Assembly (NCBI RefSeq): GCF_020535405.1
Contig: NZ_CP085036.1
Location: 2,666,001 to 2,730,000, forward strand
Length of the DNA stretch: 64,000 nucleotides
Direction of reading: 5' to 3'
Source: Antiquaquibacter oligotrophicus
GTDB lineage: Bacteria > Actinomycetota > Actinomycetes > Actinomycetales > Microbacteriaceae
The notes under the pieces were generated by a model. That model saw only the letters and a list, made by a program, of their open reading frames with translations, did not search any database and was not told the DNA's origin. Below are positions 34,775-42,195 of the stretch, one piece after another; position 1 is the stretch's first letter; each line of letters begins with the position of its first letter. The position numbers were made by a program, and so were the translations under genes.

Positions 34775-36292
34775 ATGACCCAGAGCCGCCCCATCGTGGA
34801 GGTGGCGGGAGCGACGGTTCGCTTCCGTGCCGAGACAGCGCTCGATGGCGTCGATTTTCGGATGTTCCCCGGTGAGGTCCACTCGCTCATGGGTGAGAAT
34901 GGCGCGGGAAAATCCACGCTCATCAAGGGCATCACGGGGGCGTTGCATTTCGACGAGGGTCAGATCTCGCTCGAGGGGGAGCGGGTCGACTTCCCGACCC
35001 CCGCAGAGGCGCAGAGTGCGGGCATCGGCACCGTCTATCAGGAGATCGATCTCCTTCCCAATTTGAGTGTTGCCGAAAACGTCATGCTCGGCAGGGAACC
35101 GCGCACCCGGTGGGGGACTATCGACTGGAAGGCAATGCGCCGGTCAACGGGCGAGGTGCTTGCGGGCCTCGGCCTCGATATTGATCCGGCATCCGCCCTG
35201 TCCACGCACTCATTGGCGATTCAGCAACTCGTGGCTATCGCCCGGGCGATCTCGACGGACGTCAAGGTGCTCATCCTCGACGAGCCAACATCCAGTCTCG
35301 ATCTCGACGAGGTCGCAGAACTCTTCCGTGTCATCCGAGAACTCAAAGAGCGGGGTGTTGCGATTCTCTTCATCTCGCACTTCCTCGATCAGGTGTACGA
35401 GATCTGCGATCGAATCACCGTGCTGCGCAACGGCAAACTCGTCGGTGAGTACCTCACAACCGAGCTCCTCCGGATCGACCTCGTCCAGAAGATGTTGGGC
35501 CGCGCGTCCGACGACGTGGTCGTGCGTCGGCATACGGAGGCGCCAGCGACACAGGTCTCGGCCATGCTGGAGGCCCGAGGTATGAGCTCGGGCAATCGAC
35601 TCTCGGACGTGGACGTCGTTCTCGCCGAGGGAGAGGTTCTCGGTCTCGCTGGTCTCCTCGGTTCGGGACGCTCGGAGCTCGCCAGGGCGATCACGGGAAT
35701 CGACAGACCGGATGCCGGCACCATCTCGCTCGACGGAGTGGTGATCTCACCCCGCAATCCCCGACGCGCCATCGGTTTCGGACTCACCTACGCTTCCGAG
35801 GATCGCAAAGCCGAGGGCATCATCAGCCAACTGACCGTGCGCGAGAACATCACGTTGGCTCTCCAAGCCCAGCGTGGCATCTTCCGGCGAATGCGAGCAT
35901 CGCGGCAGCGTGAACTGGCGGCGAGCTGGATCGAGGCGCTCGGCATCCGCCCGGCATCGACCGAGCAACTCGCCGGCAACCTTTCGGGCGGCAACCAACA
36001 GAAGGTTCTTCTGGCGAGATTGCTCGCGCTGGCTCCTCGGATTTTGGCGCTCGACGAGCCGACTCGAGGCATCGACATCGGAGCGAAGGTGGAGGTGCAA
36101 CGATTGGTCTCGGAGTTGGCTGAGAATGGAATGTCGGTCATCTTCATTTCGGCCGAACTCGAGGAGGTTTTGAGGGTGTCCTCGCGCATCACGCTACTCA
36201 GAGGGGGTCGGGCTCTTGCCACCGTTCCCAGCGAGGACCTGTCCGTCGAGTCGCTCATGGCGATGATTGCCGCACCAGATGACGACGAGTGA
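34775..36292 (+). CDS. Second YtfR-like sugar ABC ATPase
   Basis: A 505-residue tandem ATPase closely similar to the one at 31126, differing from it throughout. Walker A is GENGAGKST, Walker B VLILDEPTSSLD, and the C-terminal half has LSGGNQQKVLLARLL and LALDEPTRGID. No permease or binding protein accompanies it. A hairpin precedes it. CATGAT lies 7 nt before ATG 34775 with no Shine-Dalgarno, suggesting its own leaderless transcript; ATG 34763 is an alternative start. It overlaps the LacI gene by 14 bases. It may energise the same two permeases under other conditions or serve a distant permease pair. Confidence 0.88.
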   Translation: MTQSRPIVEVAGATVRFRAETALDGVDFRMFPGEVHSLMGENGAGKSTLIKGITGALHFDEGQISLEGERVDFPTPAEAQSAGIGTVYQEIDLLPNLSVAENVMLGREPRTRWGTIDWKAMRRSTGEVLAGLGLDIDPASALSTHSLAIQQLVAIARAISTDVKVLILDEPTSSLDLDEVAELFRVIRELKERGVAILFISHFLDQVYEICDRITVLRNGKLVGEYLTTELLRIDLVQKMLGRASDDVVVRRHTEAPATQVSAMLEARGMSSGNRLSDVDVVLAEGEVLGLAGLLGSGRSELARAITGIDRPDAGTISLDGVVISPRNPRRAIGFGLTYASEDRKAEGIISQLTVRENITLALQAQRGIFRRMRASRQRELAASWIEALGIRPASTEQLAGNLSGGNQQKVLLARLLALAPRILALDEPTRGIDIGAKVEVQRLVSELAENGMSVIFISAELEEVLRVSSRITLLRGGRALATVPSEDLSVESLMAMIAAPDDDE

Positions 36293-37322
36293 GAGCAAGC
36301 GGCCCGGTTCCGACGAGAAGTCGACCAGGGCCGCGAACATTTTTGATGTCGCGCGACTGGCGGGGGTCTCCCATCAGACGGTGTCGCGTGTTCTCAACAA
36401 CATTCCGAGTGTGCGCCCCGCAACGCGCGAGCGGGTTGAGCAGGCGATCGCACAGTTGCGGTACAGCCCGTCGCCAGCTGCTCGCGCACTCGTCACCAAA
36501 CGCACCCGCACGATCGGTCTCATCACCCCGGGTACCTATGAGTACGGGCCGACCTCGACCGCCGTGAATTTCAACGTCGCCGCTCGAGCGGCCCGCTTCA
36601 GCGTCGACACGGTGAGTTCTCTCGATTCCGACCCGTCGGGCGTTCGCGCGATCATCGAGTCGCTCTTGCGTCAGAGGGTGGATGCCATCGTCCTCGTCGT
36701 CGCGGACATCGCCGTTCTCGATGTCGTCCTGGAGTTGGACCTCGGTATTCCCATCGTCATTGTGGCCGCCTCGTCCCGACACAGCCCGTCGATCATTTCC
36801 ATCGACCAGTACCGTGGTGCGCGCGCGGCCGTGCGACACCTCGTCGAGCTCGGTCACGATCGTGTATTCCACGTCGGTGGCCCGGAGCAGGCACCCGACT
36901 CGATCGAACGAGTGCGGGGGTGGCGCGACGAGATGTCCGCGAGCCGCCTCGTTGTTCCCGAGGTCATCCATGGGGATTGGTCAGCCCAGAGCGGCTTCGA
37001 GATCGGACGGCGGATGTCCGACATCAGCGCCGGTAGCGCCGTGTTCGTCGCGAACGACTACATGGCGCTCGGCGTCATCTCGGCGTTGGCGGAGCGCGGC
37101 CTGCGGGTGCCGGAGGATGTCAGCGTTGTCGGTTTTGATGACGTTCCGGAGGCGGCGTTTTTTATGCCGCCGCTGACCACCGTGAGACAGGATTTTGCGT
37201 CGCTCGGGGCGCTCATCATGCAGAAGGTCCTCATCGCCATCGAGGAGCCAGACACGATCGCCGAGAGCACACCGCTCCCTACGAGGCTCATCGTTCGGGA
37301 GTCGACGCGTCCGACGGGCTGA
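36279..37322 (+). CDS. LacI family transcriptional regulator
   Basis: A 347-residue repressor. The N-terminal helix-turn-helix is at about residues 20-42 (NIFDVARLAGVSHQTVSRVLNN), followed by the hinge (YSPSPAARAL) and a periplasmic-binding-like effector domain ending SVVGFDDVPEAAFFMPPLTTVRQD. The 'GFDD' and 'PPLTTV' elements are standard LacI features. It starts inside the second ATPase gene (ATG 36279; TTG 36267 is less likely). It is the obvious candidate for the TGTGA--G-TAACA sites at 26101 and 29931. Confidence 0.92.
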   Translation: MTTSESKRPGSDEKSTRAANIFDVARLAGVSHQTVSRVLNNIPSVRPATRERVEQAIAQLRYSPSPAARALVTKRTRTIGLITPGTYEYGPTSTAVNFNVAARAARFSVDTVSSLDSDPSGVRAIIESLLRQRVDAIVLVVADIAVLDVVLELDLGIPIVIVAASSRHSPSIISIDQYRGARAAVRHLVELGHDRVFHVGGPEQAPDSIERVRGWRDEMSASRLVVPEVIHGDWSAQSGFEIGRRMSDISAGSAVFVANDYMALGVISALAERGLRVPEDVSVVGFDDVPEAAFFMPPLTTVRQDFASLGALIMQKVLIAIEEPDTIAESTPLPTRLIVRESTRPTG

Positions 37323-37328
37323 CCGACA

Positions 37329-37997
37329 CTACAAGCCGTGGGTGATGTCTCCGGTGAGTCCTGAGACCACGAGGTCGGCATAGGCGCGGGTCGGCTCGAT
37401 GAGCCGTGCATTGGCGCCATCGACGTCGCGAGCCCACGCGATCGCTGCGTCGAGCGAACGTCCCGAGCGGATGTGGCGTTCCACGAGTCGTCGCTCTCGT
37501 TCTCGCTCGTCGGTGGAGCAGAACCACGCCTCATCCATCGCCTCGCGACCGCGGAGCCACGGATGCTCGGGCACAAGGAGGTAGTTGCCTTCAACCACCA
37601 CGATCTCGGCCTCGGGCGGGATCATGATCTCGCCGGCGACCGGCTCGTCCACGGTCCGCTCGAAGCTCGGAGCGAAGATCGGGTTGCCTGTCTCGTGCCG
37701 CACCCGCTCGAGGAGCGCCACAAATCCCCAACCGTCGAACGTATCGATTGCTCCCTTACGGTCGCGCCGACCCAAACGATCGAGCGTTGCGTTAGCGAGA
37801 TGGAATCCGTCCATCGGGAGGTGTGCCGCGCTCGCGCCGAGGAGGCTTGTCAGCGCGCTGGCCAGGGTCGTTTTGCCGGATCCCGGGCTTCCGGCGATGC
37901 CGACCGTGACGCGGCGCCCAGCGGCTTCGTGGAGGGAGCGAAGTCGATCCACGAGCGCCTGGAGCTCTCGCTCGGGATAGACGGCAGGGTCTGACAC
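37329..37997 (-). CDS. P-loop nucleoside/sugar kinase (uridine kinase-like)
   Basis: A 222-residue kinase of the uridine kinase/pantothenate kinase fold. The P-loop is GSPGSGKTT (36-44), with the lid-like HLPMDGFHLAN and IVVVEGNYLL. Relatives such as FrcK sit with sugar ABC transporters, so this one may phosphorylate the imported sugar, although it is on the opposite strand. Nucleoside salvage is the alternative. It is convergent with the LacI gene with a 6-nt gap. GATGAT lies 6 nt before GTG 37997, implying a leaderless message. Confidence 0.82.
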   Translation of the reverse strand: MSDPAVYPERELQALVDRLRSLHEAAGRRVTVGIAGSPGSGKTTLASALTSLLGASAAHLPMDGFHLANATLDRLGRRDRKGAIDTFDGWGFVALLERVRHETGNPIFAPSFERTVDEPVAGEIMIPPEAEIVVVEGNYLLVPEHPWLRGREAMDEAWFCSTDERERERRLVERHIRSGRSLDAAIAWARDVDGANARLIEPTRAYADLVVSGLTGDITHGL

Positions 37998-38062
37998 ACA
38001 GCGATCATCCCATCAACGGGTGATGCCACCGAGACGGTCGCCTACTCGGATACAGTTGGGCG

Positions 38063-38848
38063 GTGACCGACCTGAGTTTGCGATTGCCCAACACGCGTCT
38101 CAAGGCGGTGTTTCATTTGGGAGCGAAGCGAGCCGCCGCGCTCCCGCTTCCCGCACGTTTTGCCGAGCCTCAGCTGTTCGCCGACTGGGAGCCAGAAGAT
38201 GGCATCAGCTCCCTTTTCGTTGACTTTCCCGACGGCGGACTTCACGCCGAGCTGCGCGCCGGGGTGTTGGATTCACACTTCCACACCGCTGCGGGCGAGG
38301 AGACCGACACGAGCCCATGGCCGGAAGCCGATTCGGCTCTCCTGGTGACATGGGGCGCCGTGCTCTTGCGAGACTTCCAGGAGTTGATCCCGGACCTGTT
38401 GGACGACATCAGTGAAGCGGCTGCGTGGCACGAGGCCGGCTTCGACCTCTACGTGTGCGAAGTCGACGAGCCGGTCCAGTTGGACCTCATCGAGGTGGAA
38501 GTTCAGGGCGAGCTGATGACCTTGCCGTGGCTGGGTGCCGGCGTGGTCTCGAACGATCACATCGACGGTGATGGCCACCGAATTGCGCTCTACTGGGGCC
38601 ACGAGGGCACGGAGCCCGACCGCGCCATTGCCGAAGCGTGGCTCGACTCTGGCACCGAGGAACCGGTGACGCGAGCTCTCCCTGGCGTGGATTGGACCGA
38701 GATCGGGTTGCCCGAGGCGGAGGTGCTCGAGTGGCTCTCCGGTATCTACCTCAACCATCACGTCATTCCTGCCGCGGAGGGCACGCTTCTCGACGCGGTC
38801 CTGCGGCGAATGGGTGGTCTTCCCGACCTGCCGATAGGCGACGCCTAG
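38063..38848 (+). CDS. Hypothetical protein
   Basis: A 261-residue acidic soluble protein without a recognised domain. It is rich in Glu, Asp and Trp (FADWEPEDGISSLFVDFPDGG, IEVEVQGELMTLPWLGAG) and has no signal peptide or membrane segment. TACAGT (38051-38056) lies 6 nt before GTG 38063, predicting a leaderless transcript. It overlaps the 3' end of the convergent antiporter gene by four bases. Confidence 0.7.
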   Translation: MTDLSLRLPNTRLKAVFHLGAKRAAALPLPARFAEPQLFADWEPEDGISSLFVDFPDGGLHAELRAGVLDSHFHTAAGEETDTSPWPEADSALLVTWGAVLLRDFQELIPDLLDDISEAAAWHEAGFDLYVCEVDEPVQLDLIEVEVQGELMTLPWLGAGVVSNDHIDGDGHRIALYWGHEGTEPDRAIAEAWLDSGTEEPVTRALPGVDWTEIGLPEAEVLEWLSGIYLNHHVIPAAEGTLLDAVLRRMGGLPDLPIGDA

Positions 38849-40047
38849 GTTATAGCGGCGGCCTGTTTCGCTTCGGCGACGAGTCTGCGGCGCCGTACCT
38901 CCGCTTTGAAGAGCGCAGTGTCGGGAATCCTTGCCAAGAGTGGCCCAGCGATGATCGTGATGAGCACGTAGGCGGTAGCGAGGGGTGCGATGGTGGGCTC
39001 GACTCCTGCCGCGACGGCGAGCCCCGCGATAACGAGGGAGAACTCGCCGCGGGGGGCGAGTGAGAGCCCTGTTCTCCAACGACCGGGCACGCCGATGCCC
39101 GCTCGGCGTGCGGAGAGATATCCGCTCGCAAGCTTGGTGCCCATTGTGAGTACTGCGAGCAACAGCGCGGGAACGAGTACAGGCACGATGGATGCTGGGC
39201 TTGTCGTGAGCCCGAAGAAGACGAAAAACACGGTCGCGAAAAGATCGCGCAGGGGCGCGAGCACAATAGTGGCGTTGTGTGCGACCTGTCCGGAGATCGC
39301 GATTCCGACGAGGAAGGCGCCGACGGCGGCGGAGACGCTCACCTGCTCGGCTAGTCCCGCCACGAGCATGGTGAGTCCGAGAACGCCGAGCAGGAGAGGC
39401 TCCGGATTGGCGGCGGGGAAGAGCCGTGAGAGCTGCTTACCGAAACGCAGGGCAATAAACAGGATGACGGCGACAACCCCCACGGCGATGGCCACGGTGA
39501 TCGATCCCTGAAGCAGGCCCGTTCCGATGAGCAGAGCGGAGAGTATGGGGAGGTAGAACGCCATCGCGAGGTCTTCGATGACGAGGGTGGACAGGATGAC
39601 CGGTGTCTCACGGTTACCGAGTCTCCCGAGATCGCGCAGCACCTTGGCGATGACACCCGACGACGACACCCACGTGATCCCGGCCAACGCGACCGCGGCG
39701 AGCCAGTCCCACCCGAGGAGAAACGCGAAGAGCGCTCCCGGGATTGCGTTCAGCAGACCGTCGTAGATTCCCGCAACACGAGACTGTTTGAGACTCGAGA
39801 CCAGTTCTCGCGGAGAGTACTCCAGCCCCAGCATGGCGAGCAGCAGGATGACGCCGATTTGCGCTCCGACCTCGAAGAACTCCTCGCTCGCGCGCAACGG
39901 AATGATCCCGCCGTGTCCGACGGCAAGCCCGGCCAAGAGATAGAGGGGAATCGGCGAGATGCCGAAGCGCAGCGCGATCCGACCGACGATGCTGAGGATG
40001 AGGAGGAGTGCTCCGACCTCGATGAGCAGGACAGTCGTCTCGTGCAT
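38845..40047 (-). CDS. CPA2 family cation/proton antiporter (KhtU/KefB-like)
   Basis: A 400-residue antiporter with 11-13 transmembrane helices. Family features are LAGLAVGHGGIIPL, LLLAMLGLEYSPREL, GITWVSSSGVIAKVL and TLVIEDLAMAFYLP (the ED of the CPA2 ion site). The C-terminus is short and lacks a fused RCK domain; that domain is supplied by the gene 8 nt upstream. The pair resembles KhtTU, which exports K+ or NH4+ in exchange for protons. GTG/ATG start at 40047; no strong Shine-Dalgarno, so translation may be coupled to the upstream gene. Confidence 0.88.
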   Translation of the reverse strand: MHETTVLLIEVGALLLILSIVGRIALRFGISPIPLYLLAGLAVGHGGIIPLRASEEFFEVGAQIGVILLLAMLGLEYSPRELVSSLKQSRVAGIYDGLLNAIPGALFAFLLGWDWLAAVALAGITWVSSSGVIAKVLRDLGRLGNRETPVILSTLVIEDLAMAFYLPILSALLIGTGLLQGSITVAIAVGVVAVILFIALRFGKQLSRLFPAANPEPLLLGVLGLTMLVAGLAEQVSVSAAVGAFLVGIAISGQVAHNATIVLAPLRDLFATVFFVFFGLTTSPASIVPVLVPALLLAVLTMGTKLASGYLSARRAGIGVPGRWRTGLSLAPRGEFSLVIAGLAVAAGVEPTIAPLATAYVLITIIAGPLLARIPDTALFKAEVRRRRLVAEAKQAAAIT

Positions 40048-40055
40048 CGCGCCCG

Positions 40056-40550
40056 CTAACTCGGGCCGCGGTCGATGAGCTTGGCGAGACGGTCGAGACC
40101 CTTGCGGGTACCCACGGCGACGATCACGTCGCCGTGTTCGAAGACGGCGTCGGGGCCGGGGGAGGCGATGACCTGGCTTCCGCGAAGGATCGCGACGATC
40201 GACGAGCTCGTGAGGGTTCGCGCCTTCGTATCACCCATGGGCCTGCCCACGAATCCCGAACCCGTCGGGAGCGTGATCTCGTCCGTGTACAGGCCGACCG
40301 CGTGATCGCTGAGCGTGCTGAGGCGCGAGAGTTGGATGGACGACCCCAGGATCTCGGCAAGAGCAGCGGCCTCATCATCCGTGAGGGGGATCGAGTCGGT
40401 GCTCGCGTCGGGGTCATCGGCGTCGAAGAACGCGAGATCTCTCTCGCCCGTGCGGTGGGAGACGACGGCTACTCGCCGGCCGCTGGCCGTGATGACGTCG
40501 TTGCGCATCCCGATTCCGGGAAGGTCGACGCGTTCAATCCGTACGCTCAC
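40056..40550 (-). CDS. TrkA-C (RCK_C) regulatory subunit of the antiporter
   Basis: A 164-residue soluble protein. The C-terminal RCK_C ligand-binding domain spans about 80-160 (GSGFVGRPMGDTKARTLTSSSIVAILRG, FEHGDVIVAVGTRKGLDRLAKL). The N-terminal part resembles the extra domain of KhtT, which gates KhtU in response to cyclic dinucleotide or pH. TAGCGT (40557-40562, minus strand) lies 6 nt before GTG 40550, predicting a leaderless operon transcript. It precedes the antiporter with an 8-nt gap. Confidence 0.85.
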   Translation of the reverse strand: MSVRIERVDLPGIGMRNDVITASGRRVAVVSHRTGERDLAFFDADDPDASTDSIPLTDDEAAALAEILGSSIQLSRLSTLSDHAVGLYTDEITLPTGSGFVGRPMGDTKARTLTSSSIVAILRGSQVIASPGPDAVFEHGDVIVAVGTRKGLDRLAKLIDRGPS

Positions 40551-40614
40551 GGCACCACGCTAGCAGCGAGAGTGTTTCCAGAATGTTCCAAGGGCTCATC
40601 GGCATCATGGAGGC

Positions 40615-40875
40615 ATGAAATGCCCGAACGACAACACGACCCTGACCATGAGCGAGCGCAGTGGGGTCGAGATCGACTACTGCCCCGAGTGCCGCGGAGT
40701 GTGGCTGGATCGCGGCGAGCTCGACAAGATCATCGACAGGGCCGGAGCGAGCGCCCCAGCCACACGCGCGCCCTACCCTCAGACGGCGCCCGGATATCCG
40801 AACTCCGGCTACCCGCAGCAACAGCAGCCCTACCGCAAGAAGAAGGACAACTGGCTCAGCGAGTTGTTCGACTAA
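40615..40875 (+). CDS. Zinc-ribbon (zf-TFIIB) protein
   Basis: An 86-residue protein. The zf-TFIIB fold is at residues 1-45: CPNDNTTL and CPECRGVWLDRGELDKII, with Cys pairs C3 and C23/C26. The second half is Pro/Gln/Tyr-rich (YPNSGYPQQQQPYRKKKDNWLSELFD), ending in a conserved tail. Function unknown; small proteins of this family are widespread. CATCAT lies 6 nt before ATG and GGAGG sits directly beside the start, so the transcript may be leaderless. Confidence 0.85.
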   Translation: MKCPNDNTTLTMSERSGVEIDYCPECRGVWLDRGELDKIIDRAGASAPATRAPYPQTAPGYPNSGYPQQQQPYRKKKDNWLSELFD

Positions 40876-40901
40876 TCCGGGCCTGTCGCTAGTCTGGCGA
40901 C

Positions 40902-41378
40902 ATGGATATCTCCGACTGGAGCGAACTCTTCGTCGCGGCGGCCGGAGCGTCTGCGGCCCTTGCGGGACTCATCATCGTCGCCATGTCGGTCAACGTCGAC
41001 GTGATCGTGGCGAGTCCGTCTATGCCGAGCCGAGCGGGGGCGACGATTTCGGTCCTGGTCCTCGCAACTCTCATCTCGATTGTCGCTCTCATCCCGGGCC
41101 TTTCTGTGTCGGCCACAGGGTGGGTCATCCTCGTCATCGCGTTGGCGGGTACCGTCCTTCCCCTCGAGTCGGCCGTGCGGCTCGTTCGAGACAAGGTGTC
41201 GTCTCCTCTTGCGAAGAGCGCCGTTCTCGTGATTCCCACGCTTGCGATGGTGGTCGGCGGTGTTGTTCTCGTGACCGGGGATGCAGCGGGCCTCTACTGG
41301 GTGGTGGCCGGTATCGTCCTCGGCTTTGTTGGCACGGTCCTCAACGCGTGGGTTGTGCTTATCGAACTGCGGCGCTGA
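40902..41378 (+). CDS. Four-helix membrane protein, unknown
   Basis: A 158-residue integral membrane protein with helices at about residues 8-33, 45-70, 72-90, 107-125 and 129-152. It begins with the acidic MDISDWSELFVAAAGASAALAGLIIVAMS, a pattern seen in small actinobacterial membrane proteins of unknown function. TAGTCT (40890-40895) lies 6 nt before ATG, so the message is leaderless. Confidence 0.75.
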   Translation: MDISDWSELFVAAAGASAALAGLIIVAMSVNVDVIVASPSMPSRAGATISVLVLATLISIVALIPGLSVSATGWVILVIALAGTVLPLESAVRLVRDKVSSPLAKSAVLVIPTLAMVVGGVVLVTGDAAGLYWVVAGIVLGFVGTVLNAWVVLIELRR

Positions 41379-41384
41379 GCGAAT

Positions 41385-42179
41385 TTAGGCTGCGACGCCG
41401 TACTTCTTCATCGAGGTTTCCACGATGGTGAGGCCGTCGAGGCCCGGCATCCGGGAAATGTGCTCATCGAGCTTGCGGATCTCTCGCAGACCCTCCTCAC
41501 CGGCGAAGAGATGCCCCATGACGTGGGTGACGTCGTCCGGTTCCATGATGCTCGAGCCGACCGGTCCCCACGCGTTCTTGAGCGCGAAGCGCGCGATGAC
41601 CTGCGCCTTTTTGCTTTTGGCGAGTCGCTCACGGGCCTGCGTCGCATAAAACGCGACGTGTCGTGCTTCCTGCTTGGCGATGCGGCGAAGGAGCTCGGCG
41701 AGCACGGGGTGCTGCTGCAGTTCGGCGAGGCGGTTGTAGGCCGCAACCGCAGACCACTCGTTGGCAGCGCCCCAGATCATGTGAACCGCGATGAAGTCTT
41801 TGCCGACGATGTTTCCAAGCAACGACTGCTTGATCGGATCGAGGCGATCCTTCCAACCGAGCTTCAGTCGTGTCGCCTTGAGTTGGTCGAAGTCCACGGT
41901 GACGCCGTGCTTGGCGAGCACCGCGGCGAGAGCTTCGCCATGCCAGAATTCCTCGCGATTCCACATCGTCATGAACGCGGAGACATCCGCCTCCTTGTGC
42001 GACGGGGTGACGAGGAGATCGCGGAGGTAGCAGACGGTGTGGTACTCGACGTCGCACATGTACCGCAATGTTGCGAGGGTCTCGGGCGGCAGCGGATTGG
42101 TCTCGAACTCGTCGAAGTCGAGATCCTTCCAGGCGACGCTGACCGAGGTCTCGGTGTACTTGTCGATATCGAATGCCAT
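41385..42179 (-). CDS. Acyl-ACP desaturase-like diiron protein
   Basis: A 264-residue ferritin-like protein. The six ligands expected of acyl-ACP desaturases are all present: E45, E77 and H80 in REEFWHGEAL, E141 in NEWSAVAAYNRL, and E171 and H174 in EARHVAFYATQA. The REEFWHG segment resembles EENRHG of plant desaturases. Such enzymes use O2 at a diiron centre to desaturate or hydroxylate acyl chains. It is the last gene of the minus-strand operon, 16 nt after the acyl-CoA reductase. In this setting it could oxidise an alkyl or acyl chain of the ether lipid. I chose ATG 42179; an upstream extension would overlap the reductase gene. Confidence 0.85.
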   Translation of the reverse strand: MAFDIDKYTETSVSVAWKDLDFDEFETNPLPPETLATLRYMCDVEYHTVCYLRDLLVTPSHKEADVSAFMTMWNREEFWHGEALAAVLAKHGVTVDFDQLKATRLKLGWKDRLDPIKQSLLGNIVGKDFIAVHMIWGAANEWSAVAAYNRLAELQQHPVLAELLRRIAKQEARHVAFYATQARERLAKSKKAQVIARFALKNAWGPVGSSIMEPDDVTHVMGHLFAGEEGLREIRKLDEHISRMPGLDGLTIVETSMKKYGVAA

Positions 42180-42195
42180 GGCTGCACGCGGTCGG

